A stretch of 64,000 nt of DNA from Crocinitomicaceae bacterium (GCA_022447665.1 JAKVAQ010000020.1:7707-71706), one strand, 5' to 3'. Positions 16,584 through 26,781 are shown, numbered from the stretch's first letter. Notes: generated by a model not told the origin, from the letters alone. Translations and numbers: made by a program.

Positions 16584-16622
16584 GTTTCTCCTGTTAAAAG
16601 CTAAAGTTAGCTAAGGAGGGCG

Positions 16623-16630
16623 CAAATATA
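16623..16630 (-). promoter_or_regulatory. -7 promoter box for tRNA-His
   Basis: On the minus strand TATATTTG fits TAnnTTTG, about 40 bases before the mature tRNA 5' end. No obvious -33 TTG. Confidence 0.4.
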
Positions 16631-16652
16631 ATTCTTTTTTAAATAATCTTGA

Positions 16653-19600
16653 CTAACGCGGTTCTGATTTTTTAAAGCTAATTCTAGCAAATAATTTCTC
16701 TGTTGCGTCTAGGAATCTCTTTAAGGTATCAAAATATAGCGTAACTATCAGTATAAAAGTCATTAACCATATGATGATTGAATTTGCCATGAAAGTAGAA
16801 ATCTTTGAACCAAATAAATATTTGTTAGGAGCATAAAACTGAGCACCGAAAAATCCAACTGTTTCTGGGTTAAGGTAAATTGGATCGGCTTTCTGAATTA
16901 ATTCTCCATTGGATTCAACGATTTTACCTGCAAGATCAGCTTTGTTGGTAGCGAATTGCTCTAAAGCCTCATTTGTATTGTTATTCACAAGCTCTAAATA
17001 GGCGTCTTTACCATTTTTCTCAATGTATGCACTCATTGTTCTGTCAATTCTTGCACGGTTTGAGTCAACAACACTTTTGTAATGTGCTTTTAATATCGCA
17101 AAGTACCCTTTGGTATCATTATAAGGCTTGTCAATAATTGTTGCTGCTGTGAGTTGTTCTGAATCGTATTTTTCTTTCTCTGTACTCGAAGCAAAGTTCA
17201 ATTCATACCAATAGGTAATTCCAGATTCATTCTTTTTCTTTCCGATTGTTACCGTTGGGTCAATCTCAGGAATTTCTTCATCCTCCTTTAGTGTGCGAAC
17301 CGTTACTTTTGAGTCTTCACTATACAACATCGGATTCAGCGCAGCAAGATCTATTTCGCCACTGCAGTCACCGCAAGGATTTCCTTGTATATAAGATTCT
17401 TCTTTTTCAATTTCGTTCTTAAGCACTAAAACGGCATTTTTAGTCTCTTCAATTTTAGAGATATCGCCGTAATTCGTAATTAAGTAATCATTATATGCTG
17501 TCAATTCTTGAAGCCAATAATCCTTTTTCCATGCTGCAGTACTCTTTTTCCTCTCAAATTCGAAGTAGTCTTTTCTGTAAGCATTTTCCTTAAACTGTGT
17601 AACTGCCATTGCTTCGTAGGCCCATCTTGAAGCCATAACGTTACCAATCAATGGTACGCCACTTTCTTTACCGAAAATTGGATTTAGCTTATCGAATTTC
17701 ACAATCACCCCAGAAAACAATAGCTGAGGAATAATTAGGATAGGAATAAGTATGTAAATAACCTTAACTGAATTAAAACTAGCTGAGATATTGAGTCCAA
17801 GTATATTTGCGAAGCAAGAGAGTGAGAATAGGACGAACCAATAATAGAACCACATCCCTTTGATTTCTAATATGAAATTACCAATGGCTACAAATAGAAG
17901 CATTTGTATTGCCGAAATTATGAACATGATGGTAATCTTAGACATTAAATAGGAACCCTTACTCAAGTTTAGGAAGGACTCTCTTTTGAGAATCTTTTGA
18001 TCTTTAATAATCTCCTCGGCAGAAACTGTAAGTCCTATGAATAAGGCAACAATGACCGCAATAAATATAAATTGTGGTATGTTCTGATTGTCTCTAAATA
18101 CATAGTCCGTAGACTCCTTCATGTTGAAGTACTTCACAAAAAACGCCAATATAAAGGCAAGTGCAGGGGCTTCAAGTAAATTGATAAGGATGTATTGTCT
18201 GTTCGTTAATTTTGATAATACATCACGCACGAAGAATACTTTTAACTGAGAAAAGAATCCAGGCTTTTTGAATGTACTTTCTGGAATTTCTTCCTCATCT
18301 TCAAATCTATTAGGATCTTCTTCTAATTCTTTTCTATAGGCTTCATTCCATTCTTCTGGTTGAATCTTTCTATGCTGAGTAAGATTTCCATATTCATCGA
18401 CTACTGTTGAGTCTATAATATTAAAAATCAACTCTGGATTTACATTACCACAGGTTGGACATTCACTTTCTTCCGACTTAACATGGTTGATTTGACGCTT
18501 AAAGTACATAACAGCATCAACCGGATTCCCATTATAAATTGGGTATCCTCCTTTATCCAGAATTACCAGAGTATCAAACATTTTGAAAATGTCTGATGAT
18601 GGTTGATGAATTACGACAAAGATCAACTTTCCTTTTAATGCAAGTTCTTTAAGTAGATCCATGATGTTTTCTGAATCACGTGATGACAATCCAGAAGTTG
18701 GTTCATCAACAAATAATACAGAAGGCTCACGAATCAGCTCCAAAGCAATGTTCAAACGTTTTCTTTGACCACCTGAAATAGTTTTTTCGAGCGGAGATCC
18801 AACTTTTAAGTCTTTTGTTTCATAAAGACCCAATGAAAGCAAGGTTTTTAATACACGCTTTGCAATATGCTTATCACTCAACCCTCCGAAACACAATTTT
18901 GCATTATAAAAAAGGTTCTGGAATACTGTTAGCTCTTCTATAAGCAGGTCATCCTGAGAAACGTATCCAATTACACCTTCTATCTCATCTTTTTGATGGT
19001 GTATATTAACTCCATTAACAGTTACTTCACCTTGTGAAGGCACGTAGTTTCCGTTAAGGACATTCAGGAGCGTAGATTTACCTGCACCCGAACCACCCAT
19101 AATTCCAATAAGCGATCCTCCTTCTTCAGCAAACTTGAAATCATGCAGTCCAATTTTACCTCCCTTAAAATGGTATTGGATGTTATCGGCCTTAAAAACA
19201 ATTTTAGTCTCGGCCGTATCAGAAAGGAATCTTCCAATAATATCACTGTAGTAGATTGGCTGAACTCTTGAAGAACGAATACTTGAACCTTGGTTCAGAA
19301 TAACGTGTCTTCCTGCCAATAACGGCTGGCCATTTAGGTTTAAGCCTTGCTCACCCAGGTACTTGAAAAAATAGAAGTTTACACTTGAAATTCGGATTAC
19401 TCTAATTTCTCCTTCAATGCCTTCAGAATAGATATGTCGAGCAGATTCAAAGTATTCAGTTTCATTAGAAGTGATGTATAACCAGTCAGGGTCATCAATC
19501 TTTTCGTTAGTATCAGCCTCAACAAATTTTTTAATCTTTTTATACTCGTCAACAGAAATATTAAAGGTGTCCGCTACTGTCTCTGCAAATTCTAATTCTT

Positions 19601-19964
19601 GTGGGGCAATGTTTTCGTTGGCATTGATAAATTCAAGAATTCGAACCAGTACGATTATTTTCTGCCGTTGTGTAAGCTCTTCATTAACCTGCGTACAAAT
19701 TCTTAATACTTTAACAGAGTGAAGTGAAGTTTTCTTCTTCTTACCATCTTTCTTCTTTGAACCACCTTTATAGTTGATTAAGAATTCATCAAATAACAGC
19801 AAATACTTTTCTACCGCAGCTGATCCTAATTCTTGTCTGAGAAAAGCTTTTACAATGTTACGGCCTGCCCCGGATGTATTCGGTTCACCGGTATCAATAT
19901 CGTCATCAACCCTTGCGATAATCGCAAAGAGCTGCATAAGTGCTTTGAGTATCCTTTCGCTCAT
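16653..19964 (-). CDS. ABCG-like ABC transporter with N-terminal extension
   Basis: 1103 residues. An N-terminal acidic/helical part (about 1-150, starting MSERILKALMQLFAIIARVD) resembles TerB-like domains. A linker follows, then an ABC domain (about 255-480) with Walker A GGSGAGKS (290-297), signature ISGGQRKRL and Walker B VLFVDEPTSGL, all intact. A small CPTCG motif follows, then an ABC2-type membrane domain (about 570-1103) with a large soluble insertion (about 770-1050) before the last helix. The ATPase-first order is that of the ABCG group. Substrate unknown. Two exported proteins are encoded immediately upstream on the same strand, 15 and 2 bases apart, probably one operon. Confidence 0.8.
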   Translation of the reverse strand: MSERILKALMQLFAIIARVDDDIDTGEPNTSGAGRNIVKAFLRQELGSAAVEKYLLLFDEFLINYKGGSKKKDGKKKKTSLHSVKVLRICTQVNEELTQRQKIIVLVRILEFINANENIAPQELEFAETVADTFNISVDEYKKIKKFVEADTNEKIDDPDWLYITSNETEYFESARHIYSEGIEGEIRVIRISSVNFYFFKYLGEQGLNLNGQPLLAGRHVILNQGSSIRSSRVQPIYYSDIIGRFLSDTAETKIVFKADNIQYHFKGGKIGLHDFKFAEEGGSLIGIMGGSGAGKSTLLNVLNGNYVPSQGEVTVNGVNIHHQKDEIEGVIGYVSQDDLLIEELTVFQNLFYNAKLCFGGLSDKHIAKRVLKTLLSLGLYETKDLKVGSPLEKTISGGQRKRLNIALELIREPSVLFVDEPTSGLSSRDSENIMDLLKELALKGKLIFVVIHQPSSDIFKMFDTLVILDKGGYPIYNGNPVDAVMYFKRQINHVKSEESECPTCGNVNPELIFNIIDSTVVDEYGNLTQHRKIQPEEWNEAYRKELEEDPNRFEDEEEIPESTFKKPGFFSQLKVFFVRDVLSKLTNRQYILINLLEAPALAFILAFFVKYFNMKESTDYVFRDNQNIPQFIFIAVIVALFIGLTVSAEEIIKDQKILKRESFLNLSKGSYLMSKITIMFIISAIQMLLFVAIGNFILEIKGMWFYYWFVLFSLSCFANILGLNISASFNSVKVIYILIPILIIPQLLFSGVIVKFDKLNPIFGKESGVPLIGNVMASRWAYEAMAVTQFKENAYRKDYFEFERKKSTAAWKKDYWLQELTAYNDYLITNYGDISKIEETKNAVLVLKNEIEKEESYIQGNPCGDCSGEIDLAALNPMLYSEDSKVTVRTLKEDEEIPEIDPTVTIGKKKNESGITYWYELNFASSTEKEKYDSEQLTAATIIDKPYNDTKGYFAILKAHYKSVVDSNRARIDRTMSAYIEKNGKDAYLELVNNNTNEALEQFATNKADLAGKIVESNGELIQKADPIYLNPETVGFFGAQFYAPNKYLFGSKISTFMANSIIIWLMTFILIVTLYFDTLKRFLDATEKLFARISFKKSEPR

Positions 19965-19979
19965 TCTTTAGCTGAGAGT

Positions 19980-20414
19980 CTATTTTTTAAATCCAATTAA
20001 TACTACTAAACAACCAGACACTTTTTTGTCAATGTCCAGATATGCCTCAACGTAGCAATCTAAAGTGTTGTCTATTTTAAAATCCCAATAAGGCTCATTG
20101 TTGAAATCCTTATTTGTAAAAAGTAAGTTTCTGTCTTGGTCATAAACGTTGAAGATCACATAATTATCCTTCGTTCCTGCAGTAGAAGCAATTCTGTAGA
20201 CAGAACCACCGTAGAAGGTCACCTTGAACTCTGCGGATTGATCTGCATCTACAAAAGCTTTATAAACCTGTCCATCAGAAATAAATGATTCACCTTTTTG
20301 CACATCAGCAGAAAGGTAATCATAACATATATTCACTAATGAATCACATTCTTGTGCTTTAGATCCAAATGCTGACAACGCAATAAATGCTGTTAAGAGT
20401 AATGCTTTTTTCAT
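19980..20414 (-). CDS. Exported protein of unknown function
   Basis: 144 residues with a signal peptide (cleavage near SKAQE) and a compact beta-rich domain with four cysteines in the mature part. The C-terminal strand (VSGCLVVLIGFKK) is hydrophobic but not a membrane helix. No family recognised. It lies between the lipoprotein gene and the ABC transporter gene, so it may serve the transporter. Confidence 0.6.
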   Translation of the reverse strand: MKKALLLTAFIALSAFGSKAQECDSLVNICYDYLSADVQKGESFISDGQVYKAFVDADQSAEFKVTFYGGSVYRIASTAGTKDNYVIFNVYDQDRNLLFTNKDFNNEPYWDFKIDNTLDCYVEAYLDIDKKVSGCLVVLIGFKK

Positions 20415-20416
20415 GT

Positions 20417-21331
20417 TTAACCTATAAGATCCTCTCTAATTAATTTAATTTTCTCAATGATCGCTGTAAGCACCCCTTCTTCCGCGTTCACAGAAGATTT
20501 ACTCTTTATCTGTGTCATTTTATTATTAGGATCATGAATTGGTTCAATGTACTGATAGTTGAATGTCATTTTATCGAACTCCATTTTTAAGTCCTTTAAT
20601 TCTGCGATTAGTTGAGAATAATACTCATCTGAGTTATAGTCTTCTAGCAGAGATATTATCGTTTTAAGACCAGTTTTTTGTTCTCCGATTCTATTGGCTA
20701 TTTCTTGGTCTTCCGTTGCTTCATAGGTTCTTGCAGCAAAATGCAACGACTCAATCCAACCTCCAGTTAAAATCAATGTTGCTACATCATGTTGTTCATT
20801 ATCTTTAAGAAACTTATCACCTTCTCGATAGCCTTCGGACATGATTACGAGCATAGAATCTTGGTTATTGCCATTCTCTATAAACCGCTCAAGTAATCCT
20901 TCATCAAAAGCTCCTGCAATACCCAATTCGTCTGATAATTTTTCAACCGAGCTCAAATACGAAACAGCTTTTGCATTGTTTTCATAAATCGTAGCATAAC
21001 CTAAGTCTGCACCATAAATACCCATGTTAATAGCACGTTTGAAAGTAGTTGTGAAGTTTCCAACATTCTCTGGGTTTGTTAGATTTCCTTCATCGTAAGT
21101 ATCTACTTCGTTCTTAATCAAGGTTGCCATTTGAATCGGAGAAGGAATGCTAAACATTTTCCCGTTTATAGCTGTGTTCAATGATTGTGCTGAATCTAAG
21201 ACTTCATCTCGAATAACCGTCAATTCGCTGTCTTCTGATTGAGAGTTGTCTCCATCAGAATCTCCACCGCAGCTGAAGAAGATAAGGGGGGCTCCAGCAA
21301 AGAAGAAGATTGGTAAGAACCTTTTTATCAT
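20417..21331 (-). CDS. Lipoprotein of unknown function
   Basis: 304 residues. The lipobox FFSC at about residue 20 is followed by an acidic linker and then an all-helical domain with a conserved-looking opening IPSPIQMATLIK and INMGIYGADLGYATIY. Proteins of this type are frequent in Bacteroidetes and have no assigned function. First gene of the probable operon with the ABC transporter. Confidence 0.6.
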   Translation of the reverse strand: MIKRFLPIFFFAGAPLIFFSCGGDSDGDNSQSEDSELTVIRDEVLDSAQSLNTAINGKMFSIPSPIQMATLIKNEVDTYDEGNLTNPENVGNFTTTFKRAINMGIYGADLGYATIYENNAKAVSYLSSVEKLSDELGIAGAFDEGLLERFIENGNNQDSMLVIMSEGYREGDKFLKDNEQHDVATLILTGGWIESLHFAARTYEATEDQEIANRIGEQKTGLKTIISLLEDYNSDEYYSQLIAELKDLKMEFDKMTFNYQYIEPIHDPNNKMTQIKSKSSVNAEEGVLTAIIEKIKLIREDLIG

Positions 21332-21505
21332 TGGATATGATTTTTGTTTTATGGCAATCGAAATAGGCTATTCACCAAAATTTCAATCAACCTCAAAACT
21401 AAAAAAAATAATCGTATTTATGATAGTTCTAAACCTATCTTTTAAAGAATTCAGAAATAAATAAGTTTCAGTCCTTTAAATCGTGAGAATTATTGAATTT
21501 TAAGG

Positions 21506-21513
21506 TATTTTTG
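21506..21513 (+). promoter_or_regulatory. -7 promoter box for hemB
   Basis: TATTTTTG fits TAnnTTTG, 17 bases before the hemB ATG. Confidence 0.35.
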
Positions 21514-21530
21514 GATCAATTATTTTACGC

Positions 21531-22496
21531 ATGTTAAGACCAAGAAGAAATAGAAAAAATTCAGCCATAAGAGAAATGGTTGCGGAAACTAATTTATCGG
21601 TTTCCAATTTAATATTCCCTTTGTTTTTAGAAGATGAGAATTCGGCCAAAATAGAGATCAACTCAATGCCTGGGATTTTTCGTTATGGTGAGTCAGAATT
21701 ATTTGCTGAAGTAGAATCTTGTCTAGAACTTGGGATTAACAGTTTTGTTCTTTTTCCATCAGTGAAGGAAGAATATAAAACGGATGACGCCGCCTATGCA
21801 GTATCAGATGAAAACTACTATCTAAAAAGAATTTTAGCTCTAAAAGAAAAGTTTCCGAGCATCACATTAATGAGTGACGTTGCTCTCGACCCTTATTCAT
21901 CTCACGGACAGGACGGTTTGGTTAAGAATGGTAAAATATTGAATGATGAAACAGTTGAGATTTTATCCGAGATGTCAGTGCTTCAGGCGCAGGCTGGTAT
22001 AGATATTATAGGGCCTTCGGATATGATGGATGGCAGAGTAGGGGCGATTAGGTTGAACTTAGATGTTAATGGATATGAAGACGTATCTATTATGTCTTAT
22101 ACGGCCAAATATGCGTCTGCTTTTTACGGCCCGTTCAGAGATGCGTTAGATTCTGCACCTAAAGGAGGAGATAAAAAAACTTACCAGATGAATCCTTCCA
22201 ATAAAAGAGAGGCGTTACTTGAAGCACAATTAGATTTTGAAGAAGGTGCTGATTTTTTAATGGTAAAACCGGCTTTGTCTTATTTGGATATAATTTCGGA
22301 TTTATCAATGAATTTCGATATTCCTATTGCAGCGTACAACGTGAGTGGAGAATACGCAATGGTTAAAGCCGCAGCTGAAAAAGGCTGGATCAATAGTGAT
22401 GCTATAATGCACGAAATTTTATTGAGCATAAGAAGAGCCGGAGCTACTTCAATACTCACTTATTTCGCTAAAGAGTTCGCAATTAAAAACTCTTAA
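21531..22496 (+). CDS. hemB: Porphobilinogen synthase
   Basis: 321 residues, full length. It condenses two 5-aminolevulinate molecules to porphobilinogen in haem synthesis. The Schiff-base Lys is in MVKPALSYLD; a second active-site Lys is in the APKGGDKKTYQM region. The metal site reads DVALDPYSSHGQDG, the DxALDxY form of magnesium/zinc-independent enzymes, not the DxCxC zinc form. Single gene with its own putative promoter. Confidence 0.95.
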   Translation: MLRPRRNRKNSAIREMVAETNLSVSNLIFPLFLEDENSAKIEINSMPGIFRYGESELFAEVESCLELGINSFVLFPSVKEEYKTDDAAYAVSDENYYLKRILALKEKFPSITLMSDVALDPYSSHGQDGLVKNGKILNDETVEILSEMSVLQAQAGIDIIGPSDMMDGRVGAIRLNLDVNGYEDVSIMSYTAKYASAFYGPFRDALDSAPKGGDKKTYQMNPSNKREALLEAQLDFEEGADFLMVKPALSYLDIISDLSMNFDIPIAAYNVSGEYAMVKAAAEKGWINSDAIMHEILLSIRRAGATSILTYFAKEFAIKNS

Positions 22497-22631
22497 CTGC
22501 GTTTAGTTTTAGCTTCTTTTTTGAAAAGCCGATTAAAATTAAGTTTGTATCTATTGATACTTTCTTCTTTTTAACTTTACTATTATTCAATTTAAACATA
22601 ACTCTAGTTTAGGAATTAACATCCAATATCC

Positions 22632-23240
22632 ATGCCAAGAATCCGAGCGAAAAAAAGTCTAATTCTTTTAATCTCTACATGTCTAACAATTTTAACGTCT
22701 TCATGTACAGAGGAAACCACAGTGCAGGAGGTGCAAGAAATTGTTGCTGAAGAAGTGTGTAAACCCAAAAAAGTTGATGATTTTGATCAATTTATTGGAA
22801 TGGACTATGGATACAAAGAGATTGAGCTTGAACAGCGATTTGGGGAGTTGTATTTTGGCGAGTACTCTGAGGACTCCCTCTCTTTTCTTTACTATTTTGA
22901 AGGTGAGTCTAGAACCCCAATAACAGTTGCTTGTGATGCAAAGCAAGGACTCGTCACAAATATTTTGATAGAAGTGCTCACTTTAGATGAAAACTTTGAT
23001 AAGGATGTAGATGTAATTTCTGTCAAGTATGATTTTTCGGAATGCGATATGCAGTATTTTGGAATGACAGAAAAAGAGATTAAACAAGAGCTTGGAGAAC
23101 CTCTGTATAACGAAGAGCTAGAGGGTGGTGTAAAATCAATAACATATCAGACGGAAATCAAAAAAGTCGCCGTTAATTTTAAATTTTACCCTGAGCAAGA
23201 TTACGTTTGTTCATCCGTAATGATTCTTTGGTTCTATTAA
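22632..23240 (+). CDS. Lipoprotein of unknown function
   Basis: 202 residues with the lipobox LTSSC. The mature part contains two GM-x(3)-E-I/L-x-x-x-x-G-x-x-like units (GMDYGYKEIELEQRFGELY and FGMTEKEIKQELGEPLY), which look like an internal repeat of about 85 residues, similar to BamE/SmpA-like lipoprotein folds; that comparison is tentative. Its TAA stop shares bases with the stop of the convergent thioesterase gene (TTAA at 23237-23240). Confidence 0.6.
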   Translation: MPRIRAKKSLILLISTCLTILTSSCTEETTVQEVQEIVAEEVCKPKKVDDFDQFIGMDYGYKEIELEQRFGELYFGEYSEDSLSFLYYFEGESRTPITVACDAKQGLVTNILIEVLTLDENFDKDVDVISVKYDFSECDMQYFGMTEKEIKQELGEPLYNEELEGGVKSITYQTEIKKVAVNFKFYPEQDYVCSSVMILWFY

Positions 23241-23665
23241 CCGAGCTTATCGAGATCAATAGGGCTCTTCATAAATTGCCCTGTGCCTTGGGCGCATAAT
23301 TTACCATCCTCGTCAAATAGTTTCGAAGAAGCAGTAAAGATATTGCGACTCAATAAGTCAACGGACCCTTGGGCTATTATTTTTCCTTTGGTTACAGGTC
23401 TGAATAACTGGATATTGAAAGTTGATGTAAGGATAAACTTATCTGTAACTTTTGATTGAACAGCGAAATAAGCTGCATCATCAAGAAGTTTAAAGTAAAC
23501 CGAGCCATGCGTGCTTTGACCAGCATGAAAATATGAACTATTGATCTCTAAATGTATTGTGGCTTTTCCATCTTCAACAATCAAAGAGATTCCCTTATAG
23601 AACTCATGAATAGGAGCAATAGAGTAGATATGTTCGAGGTGATCAAAATGATTTTGCATGCTCAA
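23237..23665 (-). CDS. PaaI-type hotdog thioesterase
   Basis: 142 residues of the hotdog acyl-CoA thioesterase family. The motif HAGQSTHGSVYFKLLDDAAY corresponds to the HG-x(3)-T-x-x-D-x-A-x-x helix region with catalytic Asp/Glu. Substrate (phenylacetyl-CoA or other acyl-CoA) unknown. The start could be the first or third codon Met. Convergent with the lipoprotein gene, overlapping at the stop codons. Confidence 0.85.
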   Translation of the reverse strand: MSMQNHFDHLEHIYSIAPIHEFYKGISLIVEDGKATIHLEINSSYFHAGQSTHGSVYFKLLDDAAYFAVQSKVTDKFILTSTFNIQLFRPVTKGKIIAQGSVDLLSRNIFTASSKLFDEDGKLCAQGTGQFMKSPIDLDKLG

Positions 23666-23756
23666 AATTAACTCAAAATCCTTTTAAATACCTGATGGAA
23701 TAGCTAAATTCGCGCAAGTTGTGATTCGGACCATTTGGCATTAATTCTAAACTTTC

Positions 23757-23791
23757 CGAAGTACGATTTTTGTAAATCAATATCGTATTCG
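23757..23791. promoter_or_regulatory. Inverted repeat upstream of acnB
   Basis: CGAA-(G)-TACGAT (23757-23767) is mirrored by ATCGTATTCG (23782-23791), a 10-bp inverted repeat with one bulged base around a 14-base T/A-rich centre, 56 bases before the acnB start. Candidate operator; its core recalls the AATACGAA/TTCGTATT repeat at 3504-3543. Confidence 0.35.
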
Positions 23792-23846
23792 AAACCCTAT
23801 GTTAATGATAAGTTGGTCATTTTAAATTAGTTGAAAAATAAGTGAA

Positions 23847-26627
23847 ATGAACATTTACGAAGAGTATTTAAAAGAAATTGAAAGTCGAAAAGAGCAAGGA
23901 CTACATCCTAAGCCAGTTGATGGAGCAGATTTAATTTCTGCAATTATCGATCAAATTAAGGATGTAAATCATGAACATAGAGCTGATTCTTTAAAGTTTT
24001 TTATTTATAATACGTTGCCTGGCACTACTAGTGCTGCAGGTGTAAAAGCTAAGTTTTTAAAGGATATTATTCTTGGTAACGAGATTGTAAAAGAGATTTC
24101 AGTTGATTTCGCATTTGAGCAACTTTCGCACATGAAAGGCGGCCCTTCGGTAAAAGCTTTACTTGATCTAGTGCTAGACCAGAAAGATTTTGAAATTGCT
24201 CAAAAAGCTGGCGAGGTATTAAAAACTCAGGTGTTCTTATACGAAGCTGATACAGCTCGCTTGGAGGCAGCGATGAAAGAAGGTTGTCCGGTTTCTAAGG
24301 GAATTATCGAAAGTTATGCTCAGGCAGAATTCTTTACTAAACTTCCAGAAGTTGATGAAGAAATAAAAGTAGTAACGTACATTGCTGGAGTAGGAGATAT
24401 TTCAACTGATTTACTTTCTCCCGGAGCAGATGCCCACTCTAGATCAGATAGGGAGTTACACGGGCAGTGCATTTTCGAACACAACAAAGAAATGCAAAAA
24501 GAGGTACTTGCTTTAAAAGAACAACACCCAGATAAACGAATTATGCTAATAGCAGAAAAAGGAACAATGGGTGTAGGTTCATCGAGAATGTCTGGTGTAA
24601 ATAACGTTGCGCTTTGGACAGGTATTCCTTCAAGCCCTTATGTACCTTTCATAAACATTGCGCCTGTAATAGCGGGTACTAATGGAATCGCGCCGATTTT
24701 CTTAACTACCGTCGGGGTAACAGGAGGTATTGGAATCGACCTTAAAAACTGGGTTACAAAGAAAGACGCAGAAGGGAATACTGTTTACGATGCTGACGGA
24801 GAACCTGTTTTAGAGCATATTTACTCGGTAGACACTGGAACAGTACTTACTATCAATACGAAGACTAAAAAATTATACAACGGGGATAAAGAGTTAAAAG
24901 ATATATCGACTGCATTAACCCCTCAAAAAATGGAATTTATTAAAGCGGGTGGTTCATACGCTGTTGTTTTCGGGAAAAAACTTCAGACATTCGCATGCAA
25001 AGCATTAGGAATTGATGTTCCTCAGGTCTATGCGCCTTCTAAGGAAATTACGATTGAAGGACAAGGGCTTACAGCAGTAGAGAAGATCTTTAACAAAAAC
25101 GCGGTAGGTAATACACCTGGCAAAACACTTTACGCCGGATCAAATACGCGTGTGGAAGTGAATATAGTAGGTTCGCAGGACACTACTGGTTTAATGACTT
25201 CTCAAGAGTTGGAGATGATGGCAGCTACGGTGATTTCACCAATTGTTGATGGCGGATATCAATCAGGATGCCATACAGCTTCAGTTTGGGATGATAAGTC
25301 AAAAGCAAATATTCCTAGGTTAATGAAATTCATGAATGACTTTGGTTTAATTACTGGCCGTGATCCAAAAGGGCAATATCACGCAATGACCGATGTAATT
25401 CATAAAGTATTAAATGATATTACCGTAAGTGATTGGGATATTATTATCGGAGGAGACTCGCATACACGTATGTCCAAAGGTGTTGCTTTTGGTGCCGACT
25501 CAGGAACTGTTGCTTTGGCGCTAGCTACTGGTGAAGCAACAATGCCTATTCCAGAATCTGTTAAAGTTACCTTCAAAGGTGATATGAGAAGCTTCATGGA
25601 TTTCAGGGACGTGGTTCATGCTACGCAACAGCAGATGTTAAAACAATTTGGTGGTGAGAATGTCTTCCAAGGAAGAGTTATTGAAGTTCATATTGGTACA
25701 TTAACTTCAGATCAAGCCTTCACATTTACTGATTGGACGGCTGAAATGAAAGCGAAAGCATCTATTTGTATTTCAGAGGAAGATACTTTAATTGAATCGT
25801 TAGAAATTGCTAGAGGTCGTATCCAAATAATGATTGATAAAGGTATGGATAACGAAAAACAAGTACTTCAAGGACTTGTTGATAAAGCAAACAACAGAAT
25901 TACTGAAGTTAAAACAGGAACTAAACCAACATTGAAACCAGACGCTAACGCTAAATATTATGCAGAAGTAGTCATTGATTTGGATGAGATTGCGGAACCA
26001 ATGATAGCAGATCCTGATGTAAATAACGATGATGTTTCTAAGCGATATACGCATGATACTATTCGTCCATTATCATACTATGGCGGCACTAAACAGGTTG
26101 ATTTAGGATTCGTTGGTTCATGTATGGTGCACAAAGGGGATATGAAAATTTTAGCTCAAATGCTCAAGAATATCGAGAAGCAACACGGAAAAGTTGAGTT
26201 TAAAGCTCCTTTGGTAGTTGCTCCACCAACATACAACATTGTCGATGAATTAAAACAAGAAGGTGATTGGGATGTACTCGAAAAATATTCAGGCTTCGTG
26301 TTCAATGATGAAGATCCAAAAGGAGCGGCACGTACTAAATATGAAAATATGCTTTACCTAGAGCGCCCGGGCTGTAACCTATGCATGGGTAACCAAGAGA
26401 AGGCAGAGCCGGGAGATACAGTTATGGCGACTTCTACAAGATTGTTCCAGGGTAGGGTAGTAAAAGATTCTAATGAGAAAAAGGGCGAATCTTTATTATC
26501 ATCTACGCCAGTAGTGGTTCTTTCTACTATTTTAGGAAGAACTCCAACTATGGAAGAATATGAAGCAGCAGTTGATGGAATTGTATTAACTAAATTCAAA
26601 CCTTCTGCAATGAAACTAGTGAGTTAA
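23847..26627 (+). CDS. acnB: Aconitate hydratase B
   Basis: 926 residues. Interconverts citrate and isocitrate in the TCA cycle and often also 2-methylisocitrate. Domain order is AcnB-type: N-terminal HEAT-like domain (about 1-160), swivelling domain, then the catalytic domain. The [4Fe-4S] ligands are in GSCMVHKGD and CNLCMGNQ (three cysteines), with the substrate-loop GGDSHTRMS. Slightly longer than enterobacterial AcnB because of an insertion (about 640-745). Followed by a strong terminator and then a second, unrelated aconitase. Confidence 0.95.
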   Translation: MNIYEEYLKEIESRKEQGLHPKPVDGADLISAIIDQIKDVNHEHRADSLKFFIYNTLPGTTSAAGVKAKFLKDIILGNEIVKEISVDFAFEQLSHMKGGPSVKALLDLVLDQKDFEIAQKAGEVLKTQVFLYEADTARLEAAMKEGCPVSKGIIESYAQAEFFTKLPEVDEEIKVVTYIAGVGDISTDLLSPGADAHSRSDRELHGQCIFEHNKEMQKEVLALKEQHPDKRIMLIAEKGTMGVGSSRMSGVNNVALWTGIPSSPYVPFINIAPVIAGTNGIAPIFLTTVGVTGGIGIDLKNWVTKKDAEGNTVYDADGEPVLEHIYSVDTGTVLTINTKTKKLYNGDKELKDISTALTPQKMEFIKAGGSYAVVFGKKLQTFACKALGIDVPQVYAPSKEITIEGQGLTAVEKIFNKNAVGNTPGKTLYAGSNTRVEVNIVGSQDTTGLMTSQELEMMAATVISPIVDGGYQSGCHTASVWDDKSKANIPRLMKFMNDFGLITGRDPKGQYHAMTDVIHKVLNDITVSDWDIIIGGDSHTRMSKGVAFGADSGTVALALATGEATMPIPESVKVTFKGDMRSFMDFRDVVHATQQQMLKQFGGENVFQGRVIEVHIGTLTSDQAFTFTDWTAEMKAKASICISEEDTLIESLEIARGRIQIMIDKGMDNEKQVLQGLVDKANNRITEVKTGTKPTLKPDANAKYYAEVVIDLDEIAEPMIADPDVNNDDVSKRYTHDTIRPLSYYGGTKQVDLGFVGSCMVHKGDMKILAQMLKNIEKQHGKVEFKAPLVVAPPTYNIVDELKQEGDWDVLEKYSGFVFNDEDPKGAARTKYENMLYLERPGCNLCMGNQEKAEPGDTVMATSTRLFQGRVVKDSNEKKGESLLSSTPVVVLSTILGRTPTMEEYEAAVDGIVLTKFKPSAMKLVS

Positions 26628-26651
26628 TTAATTTTCACACTTAATCTTCAG

Positions 26652-26679
26652 AGGCCGAGCATTTACTCGGCCTTTTTTT
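26652..26679 (+). terminator. Rho-independent terminator after acnB
   Basis: 8-bp stem AGGCCGAG / CTCGGCCT, 6-base loop, seven-T tract. Confidence 0.9.
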
Positions 26680-26707
26680 GTGTCTTAACAAATACATAAC
26701 GAAAATA

Positions 26708-26744
26708 TTTGTTTAAACACTAATCATAAATTTCTGTTTAATAA
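26708..26744 (+). promoter_or_regulatory. Two TGTTTAA motifs before second aconitase
   Basis: TTTGTTTAAACAC (26708-26720) and TTCTGTTTAATAAT (26732-26744), 24 bases apart, match the motif repeated in the carotenoid control region (49.4-50.0 kb). Two copies in AT-rich DNA are not strong on their own. Confidence 0.3.
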
Positions 26745-26781
26745 TTATATTGGGAGAACTGAATACAAGCAAAATGTAAAT

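Noticed and set aside
16112-16650. Insertion sequence or integrase gene at tRNA-His
   Set aside because: No transposase or recombinase frame and no terminal inverted repeats of an insertion sequence; only the tRNA-derived repeats are seen.
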